From NCBI GenBank assembly GCA_900542185.1, contig UQMZ01000007.1, positions 39,785 to 103,784 on the forward strand: a DNA stretch of 64,000 bases. Direction: 5' to 3'. The notes under the pieces are model-generated. The model saw only the letters and a program-made list of their open reading frames with translations, was not told the DNA's origin and ran no database searches. This DNA comes from an uncultured Bacteroidales bacterium. Lineage in GTDB: Bacteria; Bacteroidota; Bacteroidia; Bacteroidales; Muribaculaceae. How positions within the stretch are numbered: position 1 is the first letter of the stretch; each line of letters starts with the position of its first letter. Positions 18,461-25,910 of the stretch are shown here, one piece after another. The position numbers and the translations under genes are program-made.

Positions 18461-19236
18461 CTCAATTTTTGAGCCTCAACGGCGGCGTTTACGAATATGC
18501 TGGAATTTGCCAGACGTGTTGTCAGGAATTTCTTGTATGTATCACGTATCATGTCCGGCGTCAGATCTGTATCCTCCCAGTGAAGCCATTCATCTGGAAC
18601 CGCATCGACAATTTTGCATAAAGTCCGTGGCGTGATTTTCTGACGTAATTCCTTGTCGGCCTGTGTCATCATAGTGGCGCGATGCAATAAGGCATGATCC
18701 TTGATATAAGGGAAAGGGGATAGCGCTGCCTTCTCCGGATCGCTCCATGCATGATGGAAAATGAAGGAGGCGCCATGATCAATAAGCCACAGCTCATGAT
18801 TCCATATCAGCATGTTGGTGTTGCGGACTGTACGATCCACATTGGTAAGGAACGCATCGAGCCATACCAGTTTGGACGCCGTCAGAGTATCCACATCGTT
18901 GACATACGGATCCATCGTCATGGCTCCGGACAAGTAATGAAGACCCAGATTCAAGCCCTGACTGTTCTTCAGCAAGTCCTGAATCTCCTCGTCACCCTCC
19001 GAGCGTCCGAAATCCTCATTAATGTCAAGAAAAACGACTTCAGGCACACGGAATCCTAATGCCCTTGCCACCTCGCTGCCGATGAACTCTGCAATCAGGG
19101 CCTTGGCACCATGACCCGCACCCCTGAACTTAACCACATATTTCAGCTCGTCCGCACCCTCGGCTAGAGCCGGCAGTGAGCCGCCCTCCCTAAGTGGCGT
19201 GATGTAACGTGTCAATTGTTCTCTTCTGATATCCAT
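18457..19236 (-). CDS. HipA-like kinase (HipA_2 type)
   Basis: A 259-residue protein kinase-like protein, shorter than classical HipA (about 440 residues) and without its N-terminal subdomain. Visible kinase elements are the probable ATP-binding Lys36 in YVVKFRG, the catalytic loop NVDRTVRN (132-139, Asp134 as base and Asn139) and the metal-binding DHG at 153-155. The DUF3037 gene overlaps its stop codon. HipB, the DNA-binding antitoxin of classical HipBA, is absent, so a standard hipBA toxin-antitoxin assignment is not supported. The target is unknown. Confidence 0.85.
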   Translation of the reverse strand: MDIRREQLTRYITPLREGGSLPALAEGADELKYVVKFRGAGHGAKALIAEFIGSEVARALGFRVPEVVFLDINEDFGRSEGDEEIQDLLKNSQGLNLGLHYLSGAMTMDPYVNDVDTLTASKLVWLDAFLTNVDRTVRNTNMLIWNHELWLIDHGASFIFHHAWSDPEKAALSPFPYIKDHALLHRATMMTQADKELRQKITPRTLCKIVDAVPDEWLHWEDTDLTPDMIRDTYKKFLTTRLANSSIFVNAAVEAQKLR

Positions 19237-19420
19237 ATCAATATTAACATGTAATAGAGGATTTTATTTCAAGTCTATGACGTTTTGCAATCTATTATCC
19301 CACTCCATACAGAATTCCTTTGATGTTCTACCGATTCCCGGTTTGAAAGGCGTACTAAATGCTCCGGGATACTAAGATCCGGGGATGTCGCAGATCCGCG
19401 ACCCTGATAACAAGAACAGT
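19237..19420. other. Intergenic gap in the accessory island
   Basis: These 184 bp between the HipA-like gene and the AT-rich orphan frame show no gene. A repeated TCCGGG and a short GTCGC/GCGAC pairing near 19386-19404 are present. It may contain remnants of a lost gene. Confidence 0.4.
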
Positions 19421-20155
19421 TTACCTGCTTTTATAGAAATATGATTTGATCCTTTCTATTAGAGATTTTTGTTTGTTTGAATATTTCATATCTGAATCAT
19501 TTAATTCATCATCATGAAGAGGATTGGCTGCAGATGTGAAATCATACTTTTTAATTTCAGACACAGTATTTAATACAATATCACATTTATCGCCTCGTGA
19601 TATGGGATTAATTTGTCCGTCATTTGTGGATTTTTCATCTGATGATATAATGTTTACTGAAATTTCCAATATCCGATATCCTTTGATTGATAACACTTTA
19701 TAAATATAATCATCATAATACGTATTAATCTTTTCTCCATTAACATGAATGCTATCAATTATAGCAATTGCTTCATCATTCTGAGAGCAGTAAATCGCCG
19801 GTTGCATTTCAGGCATTTCAGAAATAGCCTGCAACACAAGATGTTCACTTTTCAGGTAATCAAGAATGATACTACGGGACATTATTCTAAGCTCGTATAA
19901 ACAAAGCTTAGTTTTATCTGTATGAGTTTTTACATAATCGAATATGGAAAATTGTTCAAGATAATTTCCATAATCTAAAGCAAACGCAGGTTCCCGTATC
20001 CCTTTTACATCCAAAACTATCACACAAGGAATCAGATTATTTTCCTCGCATATCTTTAACCTTTCTGAATCGCCACAATAATTATCGTAATCAAGGAGAC
20101 GGAATTGCCAGGAGCCGTTTTCGTATTTAATATCATCGCCTATTGATGTATATAC
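19421..20155 (-). pseudogene. AT-rich orphan frame, probably missing its 5' end
   Basis: I do not recognise this protein. A GTG at 20023 gives 200 residues (MIVLDVKGIREPAF...). However, the frame stays open upstream for another 44 codons to a TAA at 20156-20158, and that stretch reads like protein (GDDIKYENGSWQFRLLDYD) but contains no ATG, GTG or TTG. The simplest reading is that an original N-terminus was lost, perhaps by deletion against the HepT gene that ends 7 bp away. The visible protein is acidic in the middle and Lys/Ser/Tyr-rich at the end, with no signal peptide or membrane segment. The DNA is very AT-rich: bases 19441-19500 hold only 14 G/C of 60. A functional GTG-started gene remains possible. 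Confidence 0.5.
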
Positions 20156-20161
20156 TTATTC

Positions 20162-20497
20162 TTATTTTAAAAGTTGTTTCACTTCATCTTTTAGTTTCGG
20201 AAGATGATTAATGACGATTCCCCAAATGGTAAAGGGTTGAAGAGAATCATACGCATGAATGAGATAGTTTCGTGTTCCTTTGATCTTACGGGCATCGGTA
20301 ATTGGAATATCTGGCATAATTTGCAGAATCTTTGTCATAGCTTCACCTATTATTCCGATTTGTCGCTCGATTGCATTACGAAACATACTGTCATTAAGAA
20401 ATACCTGGTATTCCTTGGGCCGCTGGGTAAGATACAATTCGACCTCCCCAATTGCCTGCATGATATCTTGTAGATATTTTTTTATAGTTCTATCCAT
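20162..20497 (-). CDS. hepT: HepT-like HEPN toxin (DUF86)
   Basis: A 111-residue all-alpha protein with the HEPN RNase motif R-x4-H-x-Y, seen as R76-NYLI-H81-A-Y83. In characterised HepT/MntA systems this site carries RNase activity and the tyrosine is AMPylated by the partner, neutralising the toxin. The gene overlaps mntA by 8 bp and lies downstream of it, the usual antitoxin-first order. Whether the system here is active cannot be told from the sequence, but both catalytic motifs are intact. Confidence 0.9.
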   Translation of the reverse strand: MDRTIKKYLQDIMQAIGEVELYLTQRPKEYQVFLNDSMFRNAIERQIGIIGEAMTKILQIMPDIPITDARKIKGTRNYLIHAYDSLQPFTIWGIVINHLPKLKDEVKQLLK

Positions 20498-20792
20498 AAA
20501 TCAGTTGTTTTGTCTCGTTGAGTTCTTCTATGAAATATGGATTCTTTAGACAATCTTCATCTACCAGGTCAATTCTTCGTCCCATAAGATCTTCGAGATC
20601 CATGTAAAAGTTTAGAAGGTTTTCACCGGCAACCAAAGGGTCAGGATCATGATGAAATGTAGCAGAAAAATCCACATCGCTATTTTCATTGAAACGAGAT
20701 GTAAGGATTGAACCAAATACATAAAGAGTCTTCACCTTATACTTTTTGCATAAGGCAATAATCTTTTGGAGGTTGTCGGTAATCAGATGCAT
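20490..20792 (-). CDS. mntA: MntA-like nucleotidyltransferase antitoxin
   Basis: A 100-residue minimal nucleotidyltransferase. The motif GS-x10-DxD is complete: G27-S28, then D39-V-D41 in VFGSILTSRFNENSDVDF. MntA-type antitoxins transfer AMP from ATP to the HEPN toxin. It is the first gene of the pair and overlaps hepT by 8 bp. No strong own promoter was found; the ppdK terminator lies immediately upstream, so transcription probably starts in the 30 bp after that hairpin or comes from readthrough. Confidence 0.9.
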   Translation of the reverse strand: MHLITDNLQKIIALCKKYKVKTLYVFGSILTSRFNENSDVDFSATFHHDPDPLVAGENLLNFYMDLEDLMGRRIDLVDEDCLKNPYFIEELNETKQLIYG

Positions 20793-20820
20793 AAGCGGTG
20801 GAATTGTTTGAAAAGGATTA

Positions 20821-20866
20821 AAGGCTGTGAAGTCTTAATCAACTAAGACAAAAACTTCACAGCCTT
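20821..20866 (-). terminator. Terminator after ppdK
   Basis: A perfect 13-bp stem (AAGGCTGTGAAGT 20821-20833 with ACTTCACAGCCTT 20854-20866) encloses a competing inner hairpin (GTCTTA/TAAGAC, 20832-20849). It lies between the ppdK stop (20898) and the mntA start (20792), separating the two units. Confidence 0.85.
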
Positions 20867-20897
20867 TCTTATTCAGTTACGTTTAGTATCGAAGGGA

Positions 20898-23615
20898 TTA
20901 GTCCTCGATGGCGGCCTGCGCCGCAGCTACGCGGGCAATGGGCACGCGGAACGGTGAGCAGCTTACGTAGTCCATGCCGATCTTGGCACAGAACTTGACA
21001 GAGCTGGGCTCGCCTCCGTGCTCGCCGCAGATACCCACCTTCAGGTCGGGCTTGGTGCTACGGCCTTTCTTCACACCCATTTCTACGAGCTGGCCAACAC
21101 CTTCCTGATCCAGTACCTCGAACGGATCTACCTTGATGATTCCCTTCTCCTTGTAGTATTTCAGGAACTTGGGAGCGTCATCACGGCTGTAGCCGAACGT
21201 CATCTGCGTCAGGTCGTTCGTACCGAACGAGAAGAAATCCGCTACCTCGGCGATCTTGTCGGCAGTCAGGGCTGCACGAGGCACCTCGATCATGGTTCCT
21301 ACCTTGTAGGGAATCGATGTGCCGCGCTCGTCAAACACTTTAGCGGCAGTTTCGTTGATAACGTTGGCCTGGTGCTGGATCTCCTTGAGCGTACCAACCA
21401 GGGGCACCATGATTTCGGGATAAACCTTGATGCCCTGCTCCTTGCAGATCAGCGCGGCCTCGATGATGGCTCGTGCCTGCATCTCGGTGATCTCGGGATA
21501 TGTGATGCCCAGACGGCAGCCACGGTGTCCCAGCATGGGGTTGAACTCGCTGAGCTCGTCTACCTTGGCCTTAACCTCCTGAAGAGTCAGACCCATCTCG
21601 TCAGCCAGTTCCTTCTGAGTGGCTGTCTGATGAGGCACGAACTCGTGCAACGGGGGATCGAGCAGACGGATGGTAACACCACAGCCGTCCATAGCCTTGA
21701 AGATGCCTTCGAAGTCCATGCGCTGGATAGGGAGCAACTTGGCGAGTGCGGCACGGCGTCCTTCCTCGTCACTGCTCAGAATCATCTCGCGCACAGCCTT
21801 GATACGGTCGCCCTCGAAGAACATGTGCTCAGTACGGCACAGGCCGATACCCTTGGCACCGAAGCGACGTCCTGTCTCGGCGTCACGCGGAGTGTCTGCG
21901 TTGCAACGCACGTATGTTTTGGTATATTTCTCCGCAAGGTTCATGATGGCGCCGAAGTCACCGCTCAGCTCGGGTTCGGTGGTGGGAACCTGTCCCTCGT
22001 ATACGTCGCCTGTCGAGCCGTTCAGAGAAATCCAGTCGCCTTCCTTGAAGGTCTTGCCACCCATCTTGACGGTCTTCTCCTTGTAATCAACCTGTATTTC
22101 ACCGGCACCGGATACACAGCACTTGCCCATACCGCGAGCCACAACGGCTGCGTGGCTGGTCATACCGCCGCGCATGGTCAGGATACCCTGAGCCACAGCC
22201 ATTCCGCGAAGATCCTCGGGGCTGGTCTCGATACGTACCAGGATAACTTTCTTCTTCTTCTCGGCCCAGGCCTCTGCGTCATCGGCCTGGAATACGATCT
22301 GACCTGTTGCGGCACCGGGAGATGCGGGCAGGCCCTTGGCAACGACTACAGCACGCTTAAGGGCGTCCTTGTCGAATACCGGGTGCAGCAACTCGTCGAG
22401 TTTCTGGGGCTCCATGCGAAGCAGTACGGTCTTTTCGTCAATCATGTTTTCGCGCAACAAGTCCATGGCGATCTTGACCATGGCGGCACCGGTGCGCTTA
22501 CCGTTACGGGTCTGGAGCATCCAGAGCTTGCCGTCCTGGATGGTGAATTCCATATCCTGCATGTCGCGGTAGTGGTCCTCCAGCTTGTGGGCGATGCTGA
22601 TCAGCTCTGCGGCACAGTCGGGCATCGATTCCTCAAGCGCGGGATATTTGGTGCGACGTTCCTCTTCGCTGATGCCCTGCAGGGCAGCCCAGCGGCGCGA
22701 GCCCTCGATGGTGATCTGCTGCGGTGTGCGTACACCGGCCACAACATCCTCACCCTGAGCATTGATCAGGTACTCGCCGTTGAATATGTTCTCGCCTGTA
22801 GCGGCGTCACGGCTGAAGGCGACGCCAGTGGCTGAATTGTTACCCATATTGCCATAAACCATGGCCTGTACGTTGACGGCCGTTCCCCATTCCTCGGGAA
22901 TCTGGTTCATGCGGCGATAGATGATGGCGCGCTCGTTCATCCAGCTGTCAAACACTGCGCAGATACCGCCCCACAGCTGCTCCCATGCAGACTCGGGGAA
23001 GTCCTTGCCGGTATAATCCTTTACGGCAGCCTTGAAACGCTTTACGAGTTCCTTCAGGTCGTCCACGTCCAGCTCGTTGTCGAACTTAACGCCCTTCTCC
23101 TCCTTCACGGCATCCATTATGGCCTCGAAAGGATCGATGTCGGTCTTGCTCTTGGGCTTCATGCCGAGCACAACGTCACCGTACATCTGCACGAAACGAC
23201 GGTAGCTGTCCCATGCGAAACGGGGATTGCCGCTCTTTTCGGCCATGTTGGCTACAGTCGCGTCGTTCATGCCCAGGTTCAATACCGTATCCATCATACC
23301 GGGCATGGATGCGCGGGCTCCGGAACGTACCGATACCAGTAGCGCATTGTCGGGATCGTCGAATTTTTTGCCGGTCAATGACTCTACATGGGCAATTGCT
23401 TTCTCAACGTCAGCCTTGATGTCGGCTACGACAGCGTCACGTCCCAGCTGGGTATACTCGGTGCATACTTCTGTGGTGATGGTGAAACCAGGAGGAACGG
23501 GCATGCCCAGCAGGTTCATTTCTGCCAGATTGGCGCCCTTACCACCAAGAAGGTTTCTCATGTCCGCTGTTCCTTCGGCCTTACCGTCGCCGAATGTATA
23601 TATTTTCTTAGACAT
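20898..23615 (-). CDS. ppdK: Pyruvate, phosphate dikinase
   Basis: A 905-residue enzyme, the normal PPDK length, interconverting pyruvate, ATP and phosphate with phosphoenolpyruvate, AMP and pyrophosphate in the cytoplasm. The N-terminal nucleotide-binding domain starts FGDGKAEGTADMRNLLGGKG. The swivelling domain carries GGMTSHAAV with phospho-accepting His488 and the neighbouring Thr486, which is the regulatory threonine in enzymes controlled by phosphorylation. The C-terminal PEP/pyruvate barrel contains LDPPLHEF, GHRGCRLG and FGTNDLTQMTFG. It is monocistronic, with its own -7 element upstream and a strong terminator downstream. In Bacteroidales it supports PEP/pyruvate balance in pyrophosphate-linked glycolysis or gluconeogenesis. 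Confidence 0.98.
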   Translation of the reverse strand: MSKKIYTFGDGKAEGTADMRNLLGGKGANLAEMNLLGMPVPPGFTITTEVCTEYTQLGRDAVVADIKADVEKAIAHVESLTGKKFDDPDNALLVSVRSGARASMPGMMDTVLNLGMNDATVANMAEKSGNPRFAWDSYRRFVQMYGDVVLGMKPKSKTDIDPFEAIMDAVKEEKGVKFDNELDVDDLKELVKRFKAAVKDYTGKDFPESAWEQLWGGICAVFDSWMNERAIIYRRMNQIPEEWGTAVNVQAMVYGNMGNNSATGVAFSRDAATGENIFNGEYLINAQGEDVVAGVRTPQQITIEGSRRWAALQGISEEERRTKYPALEESMPDCAAELISIAHKLEDHYRDMQDMEFTIQDGKLWMLQTRNGKRTGAAMVKIAMDLLRENMIDEKTVLLRMEPQKLDELLHPVFDKDALKRAVVVAKGLPASPGAATGQIVFQADDAEAWAEKKKKVILVRIETSPEDLRGMAVAQGILTMRGGMTSHAAVVARGMGKCCVSGAGEIQVDYKEKTVKMGGKTFKEGDWISLNGSTGDVYEGQVPTTEPELSGDFGAIMNLAEKYTKTYVRCNADTPRDAETGRRFGAKGIGLCRTEHMFFEGDRIKAVREMILSSDEEGRRAALAKLLPIQRMDFEGIFKAMDGCGVTIRLLDPPLHEFVPHQTATQKELADEMGLTLQEVKAKVDELSEFNPMLGHRGCRLGITYPEITEMQARAIIEAALICKEQGIKVYPEIMVPLVGTLKEIQHQANVINETAAKVFDERGTSIPYKVGTMIEVPRAALTADKIAEVADFFSFGTNDLTQMTFGYSRDDAPKFLKYYKEKGIIKVDPFEVLDQEGVGQLVEMGVKKGRSTKPDLKVGICGEHGGEPSSVKFCAKIGMDYVSCSPFRVPIARVAAAQAAIED

Positions 23616-23732
23616 AAAATGATTAATAAAAAGTATTATATTCGTTCAACAACCATGCCGTAACCCAGAGGGAAAGTTGATCCGACACAGTAGGGTTTAT
23701 AAACATAACCTATAAAAAGTAACTTCTGTGTG

Positions 23733-23740
23733 CAAATTTA
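23733..23740 (-). promoter_or_regulatory. -7 element of ppdK
   Basis: The minus strand reads TAAATTTG (23740-23733), about 120 bp before the ppdK ATG, implying a long leader. No clear -33 box at 19-21 bp. Confidence 0.55.
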
Positions 23741-23885
23741 ATAATTTATAGTCGAAATTTAGTATTTTTACCGCAAAAAATGAACAATGTTGTGATTTTT
23801 CTTAACAAAACGGTCATAGACTGACTATTGAAGGAGGTTTTGAGGAAGTATCATTTATACAAAAATAAAAAAAACGCGGATAAGC

Positions 23886-23916
23886 ATTGCAAAGTCGGAA
23901 AAAAGCATTAACTTTG
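23886..23916 (+). promoter_or_regulatory. Promoter of tRNA-Ser
   Basis: TAACTTTG at 23909-23916 with ATTG at 23886-23889, 19 bp apart. The tRNA 5' end is 17 bp downstream. Confidence 0.75.
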
Positions 23917-23933
23917 CAGTCGCAAATCGGAAA

Positions 23934-24021
23934 GGAGCGATGCTCGAGTGGCTGAAGAGGCACGCCTGGAAAGCGTGTATACGCCAAAAGCGTATCCCGA
24001 GTTCGAATCTCGGTCGCTCCG
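23934..24021 (+). tRNA. tRNA-Ser (anticodon GGA)
   Basis: An 88-nt class II tRNA. The acceptor stem GGAGCGA (23934-23940) pairs with TCGCTCC (24014-24020), followed by discriminator G. The anticodon stem CACGC/GCGTG encloses the loop CTGGAAA with anticodon GGA at 23968-23970. A long variable arm (TATACGCC...GCGTA) and the T arm with GTTCGAATC are present. CCA is not encoded. It reads UCC and UCU serine codons. Confidence 0.97.
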
Positions 24022-24102
24022 CAGAGTCAATACGCTGTGATCATATAGATGATTTCAGCGTATTTCTTTGTATTACACACAAGCTATATGACCATATAAA
24101 GT

Positions 24103-24492
24103 ATGATAGCCGATCTTATAGCAATATTCATAGGAAGTGGCCTTGGCGGAGTATGCCGTTATCTATTGTCAAAGGCCGTGCAATCGCATGTAGCGGAATG
24201 CGGCATGTTTCCATGGGGCACACTGGCAGTCAATGTGTCGGGATGTCTTTTAATAGGGTTGTTTTACGGTCTGTTTGACCGATTATGTCCCGAAGGACTT
24301 ATATCACAGCCATTGAGACTGTTTCTGACAGTCGGCTTTTGTGGAGGATTCACCACTTTCTCCACATTCATAAATGAGAACTTTATCCTGTTTCAGTCTT
24401 CCAATATCATAATGTTGCTCGGATATCTTGCACTCAGCCTGCTTATCGGCTTCGTCATGCTATACCTGGGGTATGCCATTACAAGAATCTGA
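24103..24492 (+). CDS. crcB: CrcB/FluC fluoride channel
   Basis: A 129-residue, four-helix inner-membrane protein that works as a dual-topology dimer exporting fluoride. Signatures are GSGLGGVCRYLLS near the N-terminus, GTLAVNVSGCLLIG in helix 2 and GFCGGFTTFSTF in helix 3, with the conserved Asn and Phe/Thr-Ser residues lining the pore. It starts 81 bp after the tRNA-Ser. No separate promoter or fluoride riboswitch motif was recognised, so it may be transcribed from the tRNA promoter. Confidence 0.95.
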   Translation: MIADLIAIFIGSGLGGVCRYLLSKAVQSHVAECGMFPWGTLAVNVSGCLLIGLFYGLFDRLCPEGLISQPLRLFLTVGFCGGFTTFSTFINENFILFQSSNIIMLLGYLALSLLIGFVMLYLGYAITRI

Positions 24493-24523
24493 CCCTACAC
24501 ATCGTTTACTTATTTTTATATTG

Positions 24524-25780
24524 ATGAAAAATAGTTCTTATCGGATATCATCCTTTTTGTTCTGGGTTTTCGTGTGTTATTGCGGCGTAATATCGGCATT
24601 GTATGTATATCAGCGGCCTCTTATAGGCGATGATCTGTTCTATGTATCCGATCTGAATGTACGAGGAGGAGGTCTGAAGGCATTGCCACACCTTATGGCC
24701 GGGGTGTTTATGGGTTGTAACGGGCGCTGGGGCGATCTTACCAACACGATATGGCTCACATTGCTTCCGAGGATGATCACAGCCATTTTTGCATTTATTT
24801 TTGCCGTCCTGCTGCCATTGGCATCGATGAAGCTAAGTGGACTGAAGTTACGGCAGATCGTACCGGTATCGGGGATGGCCGTGATTATGGCTTTTCTATT
24901 GCCGTGGCACGATATAGGACATATTGTGTGCTGGATCAATTATCCCTGGGGTGCCGCGATAGTTCTTGCATGCCTGGTTCCGTTGACAGGTAATTGTAAG
25001 TTGCGAAACAAATGGTGGATTCTCGGAATCCCTTTTGCCGGCATGGGCGCAGCGTGGCATGAGGCATCGGGTGTTCCTCTGGTAATAGGGCTGACGATAT
25101 GGTGCTGCCTGACCCATAAATGGAAACAATTCTCGACTATCAAAAAATGGTGGTTTACCGCCATGATTGCCGGCGGACTGTTCACAATATCTTCACCCGC
25201 AATCTGGAATAGGTTGGCGACCAAAGGGTCTTCTGAGGGAAGCATGCTGTATCTTCTTTTCAGTACTGCCAATCTGTCCTTTATCGTCTTTGTTTCCTTA
25301 ATTGCCTTATTAATTGCCAACAGACGACTGTTAAAACGGCTGTTACGCGATCGTTTCGTCGTTTTTGCCACTGCATCCATAGTGTCCGGCTGTATAGTCA
25401 TGGCGGGAGGAGTGACAGGTCGTGCCGGATTTTTCGCTCAAATTTATGGAGCCATCGCTCTGATGCGAATTGTATCTGTCAGTGGCTGGAATATGGATTA
25501 TAACAAGCGATGTCCGGTAATAATCGCTCTTGTATTGTATATCACAGCTGGATATTATCTAACCCGACTTTATATCAGAAGCCTTCCGATTTTCGACCGT
25601 ATTGAAGAAGCTATCGCCATTTATCCCGATAATCACGAAAAAGCATATTCTATAGTGATGTCAATCCCTGATCTCGGAGAATGGGACGCTGCGTCACTTA
25701 AGGTTTATGATCCGAAATATAATTACAAATACGATCGTACAATATCGCTCAAACTTCATGCAGAAGAGGAAACATTCTGA
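24524..25780 (+). CDS. DUF6056-like polytopic membrane protein
   Basis: From the ATG at 24524 the protein is 418 residues. Earlier in-frame starts at 24428 overlap crcB and add a non-hydrophobic segment, so they are less likely. About ten transmembrane helices follow an N-terminal helix. The first external loop has GDDLFYVSDL and a CNGRWGD segment, a pattern shared with DUF6056 and GT-C-like glycosyltransferases, where a loop Asp often serves catalysis. The C-terminal 80 residues are soluble. A role in transferring sugars from lipid carriers is possible but unproven. It lies 31 bp after crcB on the same strand. Confidence 0.65.
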   Translation: MKNSSYRISSFLFWVFVCYCGVISALYVYQRPLIGDDLFYVSDLNVRGGGLKALPHLMAGVFMGCNGRWGDLTNTIWLTLLPRMITAIFAFIFAVLLPLASMKLSGLKLRQIVPVSGMAVIMAFLLPWHDIGHIVCWINYPWGAAIVLACLVPLTGNCKLRNKWWILGIPFAGMGAAWHEASGVPLVIGLTIWCCLTHKWKQFSTIKKWWFTAMIAGGLFTISSPAIWNRLATKGSSEGSMLYLLFSTANLSFIVFVSLIALLIANRRLLKRLLRDRFVVFATASIVSGCIVMAGGVTGRAGFFAQIYGAIALMRIVSVSGWNMDYNKRCPVIIALVLYITAGYYLTRLYIRSLPIFDRIEEAIAIYPDNHEKAYSIVMSIPDLGEWDAASLKVYDPKYNYKYDRTISLKLHAEEETF

Positions 25781-25785
25781 AAAAT

Positions 25786-25816
25786 TTTGTAGATATCAAA
25801 TAATATTTTAAATTTG
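25786..25816 (+). promoter_or_regulatory. Promoter of the CotH-family gene
   Basis: TTTG at 25786-25789, 19-bp spacer, TAAATTTG at 25809-25816: a full Bacteroidetes consensus. The ATG is 95 bp downstream, giving a leader of roughly 90 nt. Confidence 0.8.
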
Positions 25817-25910
25817 CAATTGATTTCTGACTTGCGAAGTAAATCCAAAAAGTCGTATTAGTCATAGATTATATATTACCCAACACACACGCGATAATTT
25901 CAACTAAAAA

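Larger units (their letters stand above)
23616..23933. other. Divergent intergenic region between ppdK and tRNA-Ser
   Basis: These 318 bp hold the ppdK leader (about 110 nt), the ppdK -7 element and the tRNA promoter. No small open frame or recognised riboswitch was seen. Confidence 0.6.

Noticed and set aside
18457..19236. Classical HipBA toxin-antitoxin system
   Set aside because: The kinase is too short for HipA, lacks its N-terminal subdomain, and no HipB-type HTH gene is adjacent.
21018..22835. 605-codon open frame on the plus strand opposite ppdK
   Set aside because: It lies entirely inside the antisense of ppdK, has no signature and arises from the codon bias of a GC-rich gene.
24037..24102. 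Fluoride riboswitch upstream of crcB
   Set aside because: The conserved GG-rich and pseudoknot segments of the crcB motif were not found in the 81-bp gap.
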